64,000 nucleotides of DNA from Heterocephalus glaber (GCF_000247695.1 NW_004624751.1:28392252-28456251), one strand, 5' to 3'. Shown: positions 1 to 12,780, counted from the stretch's first letter. A program made the numbers and translations. The notes: generated from the letters alone by a model not told the origin.

Positions 1-1670
1 CTGCTTTATAAAGATGAAAATACAGAGTGTGCCAGAACAAGCATTAGATGTTCAAAAAATGTACTCCAGTGGTTTGGAAAGGAGGAGTTAATTTTGATAA
101 GGAGACACTGAGGAAGATGTTTAGAGAAGGTGAGACTAGCTGAGAACTTTGAAGAAAGGACACATTTTTAACAGAGTGGAGTAGGCCAAGAAGGTAAAAA
201 AGAAAATGAGAGCAAACTCTTAGAATCAGCATGGATACAATGATTGAAAAGCTTAAAAATAAAATCTCCAAATGTAAGATGTGAATAAAAGAGATATTTA
301 AAGAAGCAAAATATGGGGAAATTTGGAATGTGCCTTCAGTTGTTGTATGTCCCACATTGAAGGTTGTAGCATAGATGAAGCAATTCACCAAATATCCACC
401 TGTTCCCATTTCACATCCTCTGCAGGTTGGAAGGCTAAGTGGGTTGACAAGTAGGATGCAGAGAAGTGATGTGCCAGTGCGTGAAGGGTCAGGATGTGAC
501 TACACAGCTGGGTCGTCCCTTGCCAAAGCAATCTGAAAGCCAAAGTGCTCCAGACAGTGCAGCCAAACAATAAGGTTGCCCCAGCTGGCCTGAATCTCTG
601 TGTCTTCATGTGGAGCAGTCTCTAGTGGACTCATGAGAAATACATTTGTTGTATTTAGCCTCTGACATGTTGGGTGTTATCTTTTTGTCACAGCATTAAT
701 TAGCCCATTTTGACCAATATAAAGCAGTCCAGAGAGTTCTTTCCAACACTAAGGAAAGTATAAGTTCAAATGAAAGTGAAAGAATTTCTGAAGTGGCAAT
801 TAACAAAATCACCAATTCTATAAAAAAATCACAAAGAAAAGAAGTCTTCATCTAAATTCAGCTTTTAACAGTAGTATCTTGATTTAGGGGCAATAGAATA
901 AATAACTCTTTGAGATCATCTTTTGCACTAAAGAGTTTGAGATTGGTTCTAATTTTTCTTTCTACATTTGTTTCCTCTGACTCACTCATATAAACCATCT
1001 CCTCTAACCAATGACTTTCAGAGGTTCTCTACCTCCAAAATTTTAAATTTTTCTCTTACTCTTAAAATACCTCCTCTTTAGCTCTATTTACCCAATTTTT
1101 TCTTTTAATCCCTAATTAGCCCCAACCATTCCCCTGTGTGGCCCTGACTTGAACAAGCTCTTCTCAACGTATTAGCCTTAGAATTTAACCATTTAATAAT
1201 TGTGAAAATCATTTCTTTCTGGCCTGGTCTATATTTCTCTTCATTTCTACATAACTTCCAGAAATGTGCTTGAAATTCCTGAAAGATGATTACTTGCTTG
1301 GATCCCTATCATCCATAGCAGTGGACAACTTATTTCCAAATTATAAATTCTTAGTAAAGATATAATGACTGTTACTTTCTTGTGATTCTTAACCTTTAAG
1401 TACCCAATTTATGCTCTATTTTTAAAACAAAGTACATTCATTTAAATTTGTTACCTATGTAGCTAATATCACATATAATGCTATACATAACATCAATGAA
1501 TGGGCCAAAAAGACTTTTAACAAAAAACTTTCCAAACACCACTGCTTTTATTCAGATGGACTGAAATGTACGTAGTCTGGACAATGTACCTAGGTGACAA
1601 TTATTTGCTCCTTATATCATAACTGATCTTCCTCAAAGATATATACTCTTTGTTTTTATTTTTCAACAAG
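1..1670. other. AT-rich unique sequence, no gene seen
   Basis: I see no exon, RNA gene or confident repeat here. Roughly 60-200 is purine-rich with a 'GGAGACACTGAGGAAGATG' stretch that vaguely resembles the minus strand of an L2 element, but too weakly to call. Open frames here (for example 44-409 minus) are short, lack splice context and have no recognisable composition. Confidence 0.6.
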
Positions 1671-1674
1671 AAGA

Positions 1675-1776
1675 GGCTTTTTGTTTTTTGGTTTATTTTT
1701 CAGTGCTGGGAATCAAATTCTGGGCCTTGTGCTTGCCAGGCAGGTGTGGCGCCACTGAGCTATGTCCCCCGACCCC
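1675..1776 (-). mobile_element. Old ID-type SINE
   Basis: Read on the minus strand this is a diverged ID element. The plus strand shows a T-rich tail complement, then 'GTGCTGGGAATCAAATTCTGG', 'CCTTGTGCTTGCCAGGCAGG' and 'CCACTGAGCTATGTCCCC', the complements of the B box, linker and A box of the tRNA-derived head. Its divergence from the clean copies near 40 and 50 kb marks it as one of the older ID insertions. No clear target-site duplication is seen. Confidence 0.75.
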
Positions 1777-2299
1777 TATTTTTATTTTTAATAGAAATAT
1801 CTAATCACCCTCATATTCCTTTTATTCATTGTCAGAATGTTTTAAGGAAAACATTAGTAGAACTCATGGAGAATAGCTCAAAGATTCATGGAAAAACTGG
1901 AGCACCCAGCCTAAGCAGAAACTAGAGTAGACACAGAAGGACCCTAGGGAAAGAACAATGTGGTTACTGTGTGATCGATTATATCTTGTGATGTATCAGA
2001 GAATAATTAAAACTCTGTGTCAAACAACAAAACAATTGTAGTAGGCCAAGCACTATTCTCTCTGCTCTTAAACAAAGGAGTTTTCAGAAGCTAAAAGATA
2101 TTTTCCCACCCACAACTGGCAGCATAGGTATAACTGTGAAAGAGAAGTTAGGACATGTTGAGCAATCTATCCACAATGCTTTTGCCCAAACTCTTCAAGT
2201 GCCTGAAAGGTTTAGCTAGGTTAATTTCTACTGATTTGTGCTGATTTTGTGACACATATGTGAAGAAACCCTAGACATTCATACCTGAATGTACAGTTT

Positions 2300-2719
2300 T
2301 GTTTTTTTTTTCACTTCTGTTGTGGCTTGTGTTGAGATTCCCCACCACCCTAAGTCTTATGAAGTAGTCATAGGTGGGGTTTTTTCAGAGGTGGCTGCAT
2401 CTAGAGTGTGTGATGCTGGAATTGATTCGCTGTGCAAAGCTAGGATCAAGGGCACTAGGATTAAGGGTGTGAGTGCTATGGCTTAAATTGCCTGGGTAAG
2501 ATAGGAAGGATACAGAGAGCTGTGATCAGCCCTTACTTGAATTGCTACCTTCTGCCCTCCATTAACTGTTTCTCCTCTGTAATGCCTGAATACCATGACA
2601 CCCTGCCTTGGAGCCAGATGATTGTGGACGGAAACCTCTACAAACTGTGACCTAAATAAACCTTTCCTCCTTTAACTTTGGGTGTTGGGTACTTTGTCTC
2701 AGGAATGAGAAAATTAACC
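2300..2719 (+). mobile_element. MaLR-type solo LTR
   Basis: The 3' part carries 'GACCTAAATAAACCTTTCCT' followed by 'CCTTTAACTTTGGGTGTTGG' and 'TACTTTGTCTCAGGAATGAG', the poly(A)-signal and end module typical of rodent ERVL-MaLR LTRs. The 5' part ('GTTGAGATTCCCCACC..CATAGGTGGGG') looks like U3. No internal retroviral sequence adjoins it, so it is a solo LTR. The 65-codon frame inside it is not a gene. The 5' boundary is approximate. Confidence 0.65.
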
Positions 2720-4075
2720 AAGGTAAGTTTCTATTAATTTTAAGGGAAAAAGTCTAGATTTCTTTATAGGTGTCAGAAATTGTATTATATCTAAATCTAT
2801 CTAAATGTGGGCACCACATTTACCTTCTAGTATTCACCTAAATGAAGAAAAGATAACTAGATATGCTATGAAAGCGACATCTCGCTCTAGTTTAATAGCT
2901 TTAAAAAGTCTGGTGGTCACAAATGCAGATGTATAGATGATAGAGGAATAAATCATCTTTAAATAAAACAGATTCAAGCAAATATAGTAACAATTCAAAT
3001 TTTTATATTAATTATCCTTTATCAATATCTATGTCTGACAGTAGATAGAATATGTATAAAAGGATCACTGGAAAAGCATTTCCAAACTTTTGATATCTCA
3101 TAGAAACTGTATTTTCAAGCATGAAATTAAATGTGAGGTTCTTAGTTCATGGAAAGTCCAGATTTAATGTTTATTTTCTTAGAAATAAGGTCAAATCCAC
3201 CATTAATACTATGTCAAGGTATGATATAGTGTCAAGCTTTTTGAGCCTGAGTAGTGGAGCAAGAGAATTTTTGTCCTATATGTGGTATATCATAACCATA
3301 GATAATAACTTCTTTAAATATAGATTCTCAGTTTTCTCATCTCTGTGGTTTTTCTTTTAAAAAATAAAGTTTAAAGGAAATTTAAAACACAAAAATAAGA
3401 GAACAACTTTCATTTGGGGATTTAAATAATAGTGGCACAAAAATAGTACTCATCCCCTTACCTCTTGGTAATAACCCCAAGCAGTAAGGATGACAAGACT
3501 TGAAAGGAAAAAAGAAAAAGCCCTTCATCTTTGATTCAATTAAAAGACCTCTGTAAACAGAGTCATGGTGCATATGGAATGGCTGCCAGGTACAGAGAAA
3601 GTCAAACAGAGGTGCAGATCCTGCTAAGAAATGAGGCCCATGGGTGCATATCTTGAAATGTTGGCAATGATCACAATTCTTTTAAAAATCAGCCTTCTTA
3701 GAGAAGAGAAAGTGACATTATTTTGATTGGAAAAATAGGAACTGGGTCTTTAGTTGTTTCTGAATACCCAGTCTGGTACCAAGGAAAAACAAGGAGGTGG
3801 ATCTATAGAAGAATCACCCAAGCTTGTCTTTTGCTTACAGGCAGCTGTCTGTTGGGGAGACAGGTCAAAGGAGAGAGGCTTGGAATTATAGTTGCACTAC
3901 AACTCCTGATCTTGACGGGTTAAGAGAAGAAAAGGCAGAAGCAGCCTGCTCACATACATAGCTCTATATCATTAGAAGGGCTCCAAGAACTTGGAGTATG
4001 GCCATGACTACCCTCAATCCCCAACACAAACTTCACTCAGTTGAGGAAAACTGCATCTTGTTCAAAGCTGAATCT
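2720..4075. other. Unique AT-rich sequence
   Basis: No repeat family or exon recognised. Short frames at 3121-3360 (plus) and 3723-3923 (plus) have no domain-like composition. Confidence 0.5.
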
Positions 4076-5030
4076 TATGTAAAATGATCGCACAAAATCT
4101 ATATAAAGATACTGCCAGTATAATAGATGAAAAAGAATAGGGAAGAAAAGGAATAAAATAATTTTCATCAGAAATACTTGCTGTGGAAATTATGATTAAA
4201 CTCTGTTATATAAATATTTTTAAATCCCTATTACAGCAAATCATTTCTATGGGACTAGATCTCAAAGCAGAAAACAAGGGAAAAGCAGAACAAGGTATAA
4301 AAGTAAATTAAACATGAGGTGGCAGAATTAAGAAAAAAAATAAAACAACCAATCAGAAATGAAGGTCATATCAGAAGTAGTAGAAAAGAGAATACTCATT
4401 CCTGAAGCCACAGCGTGGGGCATGGATTTCAGAAGTTGATGAAATGTGAATGAACAAATTTTAAAAGTGACTACAGAAATAAAAGACAGGAAACATGGAT
4501 AAGGAGGTTACCACAAATATATAATTAGTGTCTCTCAGGAAGAGAACAGAGAAGTCATTATGGAAAATAATAATAATTTAACAAAATATCGCAGAAGTAC
4601 TGACAAGCCATGGGTGCCAAAAAATGAAGAAACTACTGCAAAATGCCTGGTAGTTATTTGTGAAGGTGATTATATGTACGATTAAATCTAAAATAAATGT
4701 ATGGGAATTATAATAAAATATATTGTTAAATTTATGAAACTTATCAATGCAGATATGATTAACAACATTTAGGAAGAGCAGAGAGGAAATGGAAAAGTAG
4801 TATAAGTATGCTGTCTCATCTTTTGTAACCAGGCATCAGAAGACTTCATTAGGGCTAATAAATCAAGTAATAGAGGCATAGGTATACCTCAAGGTAAAAA
4901 GAATAGCAAAAAAATGTAGTAATCTGAACATACTGGTGAAGTGGAGGAACTAGAGAAGAGAGAAATGGGAATTTACTAAATCTTTATTGGTCGTAAATAT
5001 TTTTTAAAAGGTTTTCAGCAGTAACAAGAA
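4076..5030 (+). repeat. A-rich block, possibly very old LINE
   Basis: Plus strand strongly A-rich, with short degenerate phrases (around 4500-4640) that recall the ORF1 side of ancient L1/HAL1-like elements. There is no intact reading frame and no boundary signal. It may equally be unique A-rich DNA. Confidence 0.25.
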
Positions 5031-6230
5031 TAACACATACTTACACTCATTTACCCCTGGATGAAATCACCCATTGTGGAAGTCCAGACAGAGAACTGGG
5101 GATTGTAGGGCTAGATCTTAAGAGGGAGTCTGCTTAGAACAGGTTCAACCCACAGCAATGGGCTGGATGCAGCCTTGAACAGCTAGTAATGCAGCTCCAG
5201 CTCCACAAAACTGAAAACTTTTAACGTTATTATGTGATTTTTAGTAATATTTTTCATAATTCTACTGTGCAGTGCTCCAAGGCAGATGTGTAGGGGATAA
5301 CAAAATGCTGGTAGGAGGGGGCTCGGTGCAGTGCTAACTGCCTCCCGTGTTCACCACACTCAGGTAGTTGTATGGAAGCTCTCACTGTCTCACATCCACC
5401 CATGTGACTTGGCAAGCTCAAGTTTTAACAATATTATGCATTTGATACATTGGATAAATACAGTCCAATGAACACTAAAAAATATGCAGCCTTGCTTCCC
5501 ATTTTGATAGAGAAATTCAAAAATAGGTTTCAAGATTTCCAAAAAAAATCACCAGTTTTTGGTATATTTTGACCCCATTTTCAGTCAACATAAATACATT
5601 ACCTGTAAATTTTCAAGCGGAATGTACAGGGTTATAATCTGACATTCATCCCCAAGAAAAATTTGATCGCATCTCATCTCTTTACTACATTTTTATAAAA
5701 TCTACCTTCCCAGAGGAAAATTCCCCTCGCTTCACAATCAATCCTAATTCACATCATTGCTTTGTCGTATCATGTACATTGAACATTATTTTCAAAGATG
5801 GAGCACACCGAGTAAAACTAGGTCAAAAATGTCTAGTAAGTATCTTGAAAACTCACTAAGAATTGTAATTACTTCCCTTGAACCAGACATTTGTGCGGTA
5901 GTTTTATAAAAACAAGGTCTAATATCCCACTGCTTTTATGTTTACGTTGCCTTCTTTTTTAATGTTATAATAAAAATGTTTTAAAAAGGAAGTTTTGCTA
6001 TTAATATACATTAACTCTATTATATATTTAATATGTGATCCAAGACAATTCCTCTTTTAGCCAGGCAAGCCAAAAGGTTGACATCAATGTTGTAGATTAT
6101 AAGAGGATGAGGTAGGCCCCCAAAATGGTATGGCTGCACCAAAGAAAAGGTAGACAGGGAGAAATTACCTGTGACATTTTATATGTTGAACTGTATTCTA
6201 AAAATATATGTTTGAGCCCTGTTATCATTA
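5031..6230. other. No feature recognised
   Basis: Mixed-composition sequence without an exon, RNA gene or confident repeat. The segment 5250-5420 is more GC-rich than its surroundings and remains unidentified. Confidence 0.5.
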
Positions 6231-6234
6231 AAAT

Positions 6235-6775
6235 TGTGATATGTCAACTTGATTTGAATAAGGATGTAAGGACCACCTAGCAGACTCGTAAAATTCTGAG
6301 TGTGTCTGTGGGATAATTGACATGTAGCTAGCAAACTGAGAGGAGGAGAACCACCCCACTTATGAGTGGGACCAACCAATAGGCTTCTAGCCTGGATAGA
6401 ATAAAAAGGGGAAGAAGGAAGTCTGCCCTTTGTGGAGGACTTCTGGTCTGCCATTGCCTTTGGATTTGGTCTCCAGTTTCTTTAGCTTTCCACACAAACT
6501 CCTCAGCCTTCCAGTACAGACTTTTTGGCCTTCCAACACAGACTCAGATTGGTGACTAGAGTGAGGTTCTAGGCCTTCAACATTTGACTGCTACTGGATC
6601 CTCTGGCTCTCCAGCATGGAGATTGTCATTTTGGATTCTTCTGCCTTTGATCCCACTGATGGCCATTGTGACTCTTTCTGTTCTGAACCTATAGACCTAT
6701 CTAATATATCCCTTAGTACAATTAAACATATATTTTATAATGAATCTATTCCTCTAGCAAACCCTAAATAGTACA
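6235..6775 (+). mobile_element. MaLR-type LTR, diverged
   Basis: The layout 'ATATGTCAACTTGATTTG', 'GAGTGTGTCTGTGGGATAAT', 'CACCCCACTTATGAGTGGGA', 'GGATAGAATAAAAAGGGGAA' follows the order of a widespread mammalian/rodent LTR that starts with 'TGTCAACTTGA' and has an internal 'GAATAAAAAGG' box. CT-rich sequence and repeated 'CTTCCA' phrases follow, ending near 'CCTCTAGCAAACCCTAAATA', where the family has its '..CTAATACA' end. Subfamily is uncertain. Confidence 0.55.
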
Positions 6776-6829
6776 AGCCCTATCCTCCAATATCTCTGAA
6801 TATGGAGTTTTTTGGGAATGGAGTTGTTA

Positions 6830-7217
6830 CAGAAGTAATTAGCTAAATTAAGATAAAGTAATACTGGACTATATTGAGTTCTTGATACAATATGAGTGTT
6901 GTCCTTAAAAGAAGAGGGAAATTTAGCCACAGATACAAAGACGAGAATACTGTGTAAAGACAAGGACACATAGGGAAAATGTCATGTACAGTGGAAGCAG
7001 AGACTGTAGTCGTGCATCTACAAACCAAGAAATGTTGAGGATTGATGGCCAGCACCAGATGCCAGGGAGAGAGAGGTGAGGAAGGATTCTCTCCTACAAG
7101 TCTCAGAGGAGTGTGGCCCTGCCAACACTTTCTTTCCTTCAGAACAGTGAGGTTACAATTTTTGTTGTTTTAAGCCATCCAGTTTGTGGTCTTTGTTAGC
7201 CTGGAATACTAATACAG
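6830..7217 (+). mobile_element. MLT1-type MaLR LTR
   Basis: Ordered landmarks match MLT1 LTRs: 'TGTCCTTAAAAGAAGAGGGA', 'CACAGATACAAAGACGAGAA', 'GTGGAAGCAGAGACTGTAGT', 'TGCATCTACAAACCAAGAAA', then 'TTGTTGTTTTAAGCCATCCA' and an end at 'GGAATACTAATACAGA'. It directly follows another LTR-like element. Overlapping minus-strand frames at 6754-7055 are antisense to this LTR and are not genes. Confidence 0.8.
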
Positions 7218-7224
7218 ACAAAGA

Positions 7225-8130
7225 GAGCCATGAGATGTGAACACCAGTGATTTTCCAGATGCTGTCACTGTCATTGGTTATCCTCATATGTTTAGTAAAT
7301 TTTTGTCACATGCAGCAGTGTACTATGAGTGAAAGAGGGAGGGAAAGAAGGAGTCGACAAGGTTTGTAGAAAGGGCAGCTCACCACATGGGAAGATGTCA
7401 AGTATCCCTTAGAGTGTGAAATGGGACCTGGAGGGAATCAGGAGAATGGGAGACAATTGGGAATACTGAGACATATTGCAGGGTGGGCCCCAGGCATCCT
7501 GCTGTATGTTGGATGGACACTTGAGGAGTTTAATTGAATACTAAATAAAGAACAACCTTTCAAAAGTCTGGAGATCTAGAAAACATTTATTTACACATTT
7601 TTTAATGTGTTTCAGAGATTATAGTAAAGAATAAATCACAAGGAATTCTGATTGAAGGTTAGGAATAAATTTCTTTCTTGGAAAAGGAAGAAAGAAAGTA
7701 TTTCTTGGTTCTTGAAAAGAAAAAGAATGGGAGTCATGGTTTAAGACAGATCATCTGAGGGAGACTAAAGAAACTGAGCTCCTCAGAATGATGCCATGGA
7801 ATTCCCATAGTAACCCCATCTCTGCTGGATCTAGGGTGGAGTTAGTGAGAAAGAATTTGATTCTCTCTACTAAGTGAGTTATAGCCCTGTCCCTCAAGGT
7901 TCACCCATAATTATGATTTCTTTCAGAAATATCATTATAGAAATGATTAGAAATAATCACTAAAAAACCTGCCATTAAGGACTTCTCTAGAAAGTAGATT
8001 TTTCTTTATTCTAGTGGTTCAATGGGGAAAAAATGCCACCCCTTGCTAATGCATCTTTGTGACATGAAATGGTCATAAACTGGGAGCTCTCTATGTATAT
8101 GTTTGGGGTAGACTGGGCAAGTTTCATGAT
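7225..8130. other. No feature recognised
   Basis: Unique-looking sequence without exon or repeat signature. 7680-7740 is purine-rich. Confidence 0.5.
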
Positions 8131-8132
8131 CA

Positions 8133-8240
8133 CAGTTCAGAAAACCTAGGTTTTAGGTAGACCTGGTACATCTATGACTTTGAATAAATTGCGTTAATTT
8201 CAGAATCTTGATTTTTCTGTCCCTAAAATGGACTTCCATT
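8133..8240 (+). repeat. MIR SINE fragment
   Basis: 'AACCTAGGTTTTAGGTAGAC', 'TGACTTTGAATAAATTGCGT' and 'TGTCCCTAAAATGGAC' keep the order of the conserved MIR core (..ACCTGGGTT.., ..TGTGACCTTGGGCAA.., ..CTGTAAAATGG..). Divergence is high, as expected for this ancient family. Confidence 0.65.
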
Positions 8241-9079
8241 TGAACTATCAGTCTCTTAGAATTGAGAAATTTATCAAATGTGAAAGTGTTTCAAACCTTG
8301 TACATTTATGTACATTTTTTATTGGGAGAAAATATAACCAGACATTTTTAGATTGTTCTACCTGAAAACTTAAAGTTTTATTAATTTCAGTTAATTCTTG
8401 TTTTTGTTTTACCATAAATCAGTGCACTATAATAGGAGGAAGATTCAAATTTTAAGTGGGACCTACAATGGGTTATACTTTGTTGCACCTGTACAAATTA
8501 GAAGCATTTTTTCACAATCCAAGGACACTTTTAGCCTTTTTAAAAGCATATGTAACTGAATGTGGCACTAACAGTATGAAATAACTGAGGCTTCTGTAAT
8601 ACTGAAGTATTGCTGGGCTGCTAGGAAAAACAACATAGGATCTATGAAATTTAAGATCATTTAAGATTAACCAGGAACTCAAAGTCATCTTGATAAACAT
8701 CATGGTCATGGTCACAGTATACTGATTTATGTCAACTCCTGTTTTAATCACTCCATTCTTTTAAACATGGTCTTAAAAGAAAAACATTCACATTGGAAGT
8801 TCCACAAGATGACTTCAATGTTAAAATTTTAGCTAATTCTATTTTATAAATGTAGGTTTCATTGAGAATTTTTTTAAAAAGTAAAATCAAGTCTGGTGAG
8901 AAAAAGACCAGGTATATTAAATTTTTGCCACTGTGACAAAATACCTGAGGAAGTTGACTTAGAAGAGGAAATGTGTATTTTGCTCAGTTTCAGAAGTTTC
9001 AGTCCATGATCAGCTGGTTCCATTGCTTTAGGCCTACAGTGAGGCAGAAACATGATGGCAGGGCATGGCACGGGAAGAT

Positions 9080-9248
9080 ATTCACTTCATGGCAACCTGG
9101 AAACAGCTGAGGCAGGAAAACCACAAGTTCAAGCCCAGCCTAGGCAATTTAGCAACTTGGTGAAACCTTGTCTTAAAAAAAAAATATGGCTGGGGATGTA
9201 GTTCAACACATGAAGGATCTGGATTCAATGTCTAGTTCCACAAAAAAA
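9080..9248 (+). mobile_element. Fused B1-ID SINE
   Basis: The first half is 7SL-derived B1-like ('AGCTGAGGCAGGAAAACCAC', 'GTTCAAGCCCAGCCTAGGCA', 'AACTTGGTGAAACCTTGTCT'). An A-run joins it to an ID-like second half ('TGGCTGGGGATGTAGTTCAA', 'GGATTCAATGTCTAGTTCCA') and a terminal A-rich tail. This is the composite B1-plus-ID architecture known from several rodent families. It sits inside the older MaLR LTR. Confidence 0.7.
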
Positions 9249-9304
9249 TAAAGAGAAAGAGGGGAAGGAAGGAAGGAAGAAAGGAAGGGAAGGGAAGGGA
9301 AGGG
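9249..9304 (+). repeat. (GGAA/GGGAA)n microsatellite
   Basis: AAAGAGA passes into GGAA and GGGAA units. It directly continues the A-rich tail of the SINE at 9080-9248, a common origin for purine microsatellites. Confidence 0.9.
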
Positions 9305-9564
9305 CCGAGCCAGAGAAGAAGGTACTGAGGACCAGTTGTATCCTCCAAAGCCACTCTGCCAGTTACTTATTTCCTCCAACAGGGGCCCAGTCCCTAATAG
9401 CCCATTCAGCCATGAACTCACAAGTACATTTATCCATTGATGAGACTGGCACTCTCATGACCCAGTTACCTTTCTAGGCCCCACCTCTGAACGCTGCTGC
9501 ATTGCAAATCAAGCCCTCAACACATGGTCTTTGAGGGACACTTCATATTTAAGTCATAACAATA

Positions 9565-11030
9565 GCCAAAACTGTATAAATATAGTAGAAAAAACACTCA
9601 AGTTAAATAGTAGGGGAAAAACCCCCCAAATCTGGCATGGGCTGAGTTTATGTTTCAGTTTGGAGCTATGGAGCACAAAAAACCAGCAATATTTCATAGG
9701 CTGACCTTTTGATCTGTGCTTTTTTTATCTTTTGGTTACTTTTCACCAAACATAGTTTTGATTTCTAGCCCTCCATATGAGTATTTATTCAGCCTCATTT
9801 AACTTCTTATTCTGTCCAGCTTTTTATCAATAGCGCATTTGGAGAGGTTTTCAGGCTTTCAGTTATTGTGCACAATAGCTTTCCTATCACTGATGTCTGG
9901 GCAGAAATTGGGATATTGTGTCAGATTGTCCTTATTGATCCATATTTGTTTCTTTTTTGAACTAAGCATCAGAAACATCTATGCTTTCAATTATTAACTC
10001 TGTCTCCTCGGTTGTGATGGCATGAAGTAGTAAGTTAAATGAGAGAATTGATCTTGAGTTTCTAAAATCTTCTGACAAATGATAAGCATTCTAACGTCAG
10101 GTGGGGCACAACCAGATGATTTTGAAATCTCTGCTGCAGTAGTACTAAACTCCCAAGAGTTCTAACTGTATTTTGTAACCTTCAATACTTTCTGTGTTTT
10201 TGACCTTACCGAACAGCTGTTAAAGAAATTATTCTTTCATGCTTGGCAGTTTTGTTTTGTGACTATCTTAAAATTCCCCGTAAACAGAGATATAGTGATC
10301 TGCATGAGCCCATTTCAGGAGAGTGAAGTCTGACTTTTTATTGCAGACATAGTATTTTATTGTATTGTCCTAGCTTCTGTTATCATCTACCTTTCTAAAA
10401 AGATTGTAAATGGAATGCTACGTTGCTGTCTGTCATAAAATTATAACTTACCGCACTTCCAAAAACATGCAGGTGTCTCTATGCATAGATTTTGCTTCTG
10501 AAAGGGAACAATGTTTATTTCAACTGAACTATTAGACTATATATTTATCATCCTCAGTTTTGAAAAGAGCAGGCTGAGATGGTTCAAAATAATGTAAGTG
10601 GAATAGAGATGACCTAAGGATGATCAGAGTAGAAAGAATTTTTAAAGTTTTATGTATGGAAAAGATTATCTAAACTGGTAATATGATGGAAGTCTCTGGA
10701 ATGCTGGTTAAAGACATTACCAATAATAATCAGGATGTGCTACTGTTTCAAAAAAGCATATGAATAAAGCCTTGGGCAATAATTTATTTGCCCTTAGAGT
10801 CTTCTCAAATGGAAGACCTTTTAAAAACCTGAAAACGACTGAATTTAGAGATTCTTAGAAGTCATTTATTTTGCCCCAGTGTTCATGCAGACAGAACATG
10901 ACACCTTGCTGCTAGATAATATCCAGTCTTCTGGGTCTCTGAAGGAGAAGGGGATTTTACAGTGAAATTCTTTGTGCCAACACATAACAACAGCCTCTGT
11001 CCTGCCTGCCCCAGCCAGGGTTCCTTAGCT
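9565..11030. other. No feature recognised
   Basis: Unique AT-rich sequence. No exon-like frame, no clear repeat signature. Confidence 0.5.
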
Positions 11031-11039
11031 TTCCTCAGG

Positions 11040-11370
11040 CCTCATTTCTCAATTCCCTGTATTTGGACACCATTGCTCTACACATAAAAACCTTCATATA
11101 CTTCAAGATTAAATTATCTCTGACTTCTCATTTAGAGGAGAAATAATTCTTGTTCTTCTAGTCTTCCCTCAAAGGTATTAGCCTTCAAATCTTTTATCAC
11201 TTTCATTGCTCTTCTTTGGAGCCTGTCCAAGTATTTCACAGGCCTCTAAAGTTTTGGAACTTAGGACAAAAAGTCATGTTCTGACAAGTGAGAGGATAAC
11301 CTCAAATTTAGGATAACACACATTGTATACATTCCTGGAGCATCGTGTTTGCTCTTGGAAACTACAGGTG
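11040..11370 (-). repeat. CR1/L3-like ancient LINE fragment
   Basis: The plus strand contains 'ATTGCTCTTCTTTGGAGCCT', 'GTCCAAGTATTTCACAGG' and 'GTTCTGACAAGTGAGAGGAT' in the order seen in the reverse complement of the CR1/L3 3' region. Identity looks low and the call rests on remembered phrase order only. Confidence 0.4.
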
Positions 11371-12180
11371 ATGCAAAGCAAATAACTTCTTGTTCCACAA
11401 GCCTTTGCTCATCTCTAGTTTTCTCAAATGTAGCAGACATTTCTTCTTTCAAAACTGCTTATCCTATTTACCTTTCTCTCTAAGATGACAGTAGACAACA
11501 AAACACCCAAAGTCACCAATAGAGGAGCATATATAATCTACTTATACATACCTGGCAAATATGATAAAATGTAAAACAAATATAAAATAAGTTGCTTGTT
11601 GTATGGAACAAAAGCAGGGCAGAACAAGAGGACAGATTATTGTTATGGTTACTATTATTACTGTTACAAATGTCTCAGTAGCATTTTCAAGGGCTTGATG
11701 CCACAGTCATTTTATGCAGTGAGATTCCAGCCTTAGAAGCAGATCTTACCCCAGAGAGTGTCATGTGACTGCATAAGCGACTCACATGGAGGGGTAAGGT
11801 GACTTCCCAAATGGAAAAGCTGGCTCCATTCTGTCTGCCAAAGTAAGCTGTTGAAAGTATGGCTTGGGAGGAGTAGGCTGGTCTTAAAGAGAAGGTAACT
11901 TATTTGTACTAAAGGCCAAGGGTGAGTCATAACATTTTTATTCATTTAGTTCAATAATTATTATTTGTTTTAATCTGCACCTTTTTCACAAGTGAGCTCC
12001 TCACCACCTTTCAGGTAGCTCTCAGCACTCCTACTTACACTACAGTATTGCCAGACCTGCTGAGGGCAACATGCTCATTTCTGTCGGTTCCTCCTGGCAT
12101 GGTGGGGCCTCTGATGGGACCATTCTTCCTCTCACTTTCTTGTACATCTTACACCACCTTTCGGTGTGAGGTTAGTGCCC
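11371..12180. other. No gene; possibly degraded L2 at the right end
   Basis: Unique sequence. Pyrimidine-rich text from about 12000 may be the upstream continuation of the L2 fragment that follows. Minus frames at 11261-11452 and 11733-11945 have no supporting features. Confidence 0.4.
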
Positions 12181-12184
12181 GTTC

Positions 12185-12366
12185 TCTTTAAAAGCCGTCT
12201 CCGAACACCTAGACTTACTCAAGCACTCCTGCCACATGCTCCAATAGCATCCATGCTCTCATCCAAAAGCATACCCCGGTTTAACACAACAGCTTATGAA
12301 ACTATCTTCCTTAGTAGGCTGCTAGACTTGTGAAGGCAAGACCACCTTTTTCATCTTGTTTTTGTG

Positions 12367-12415
<49 letters not shown>

Positions 12416-12470
12416 TTATCCCAAGACTTATTGCTTGGTACAAAGGAAAATTCAATAACTTTGTCAAAGA
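12185..12470 (+). repeat. L2 LINE 3' end
   Basis: 'CCAATAGCATCCATGCTC', 'GCTGCTAGACTTGTGAAGGC', 'TTTTTCATCTTG' and, beyond a microsatellite, 'CTTATTGCTTGGTACAAAGG' with 'TTCAATAA' follow the L2 3'-UTR order (..GACTGTGAGCTCCTTGAGGGCA.. then ..AGTGCCTGGCACATAGTAGG..CAATAAAT). The GT run lies within it. Confidence 0.6.
12363..12414 (+). repeat. (GT)n microsatellite
   Basis: About 26 GT units with one C interruption near 12373. Confidence 0.98.
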
Positions 12471-12529
12471 AATAATTACTGACATTGGCACTGTCTTATT
12501 AAACCACAAACATAATTGAGTTACTCATC

Positions 12530-12780
12530 TATCTTAAAACCTTTGATTATTCTTCATTGACTACAGGATCAAGTGTGATGTTTTTACAAAGCGCTGTTTT
12601 TCCTCTACAATATGTCTACAATCTAACTACTAAGGTTTTCTCTCTGAGTTTCAGACTCAAATTTTCACTTGGTACCCATTTCAGCCATACCAAACTACTT
12701 ATTCTTACCTTACATATAGGCACAGATTCTATTGGGCTTCATATCCTCTTAGTGTAACACTTTACTCTAGCCTTGACTGC
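12530..12780 (+). repeat. L2 LINE ORF2 3' fragment
   Basis: 'CTTCATTGACTACAGGATCA', 'CTACAATCTAACTACTAAGG', 'AGCCATACCAAACTACTTAT' match the ordered L2 ORF2 C-terminal region (..TGCCTACAGGATAAAGT.., ..ACAATCTGGCCCC.., ..CCAGCCACACTG..). It appears to continue at 13590 beyond the intervening LTR. Confidence 0.6.

Larger units (their letters stand above)
8925..9560 (-). mobile_element. MaLR LTR split by a B1-ID insertion
   Basis: 'GCCACTGTGACAAAATACCT', 'GTTTCAGTCCATGATCAGCT', 'CCAGTTACCTTTCTAGGCCC' and the terminal 'TTTAAGTCATAACA' are minus-strand landmarks of a rodent MaLR LTR, closely parallel to the copy at 59117-59517. The LTR runs 8925 to about 9080 and resumes near 9305; the interruption is the fused SINE and its tail. 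Confidence 0.75.
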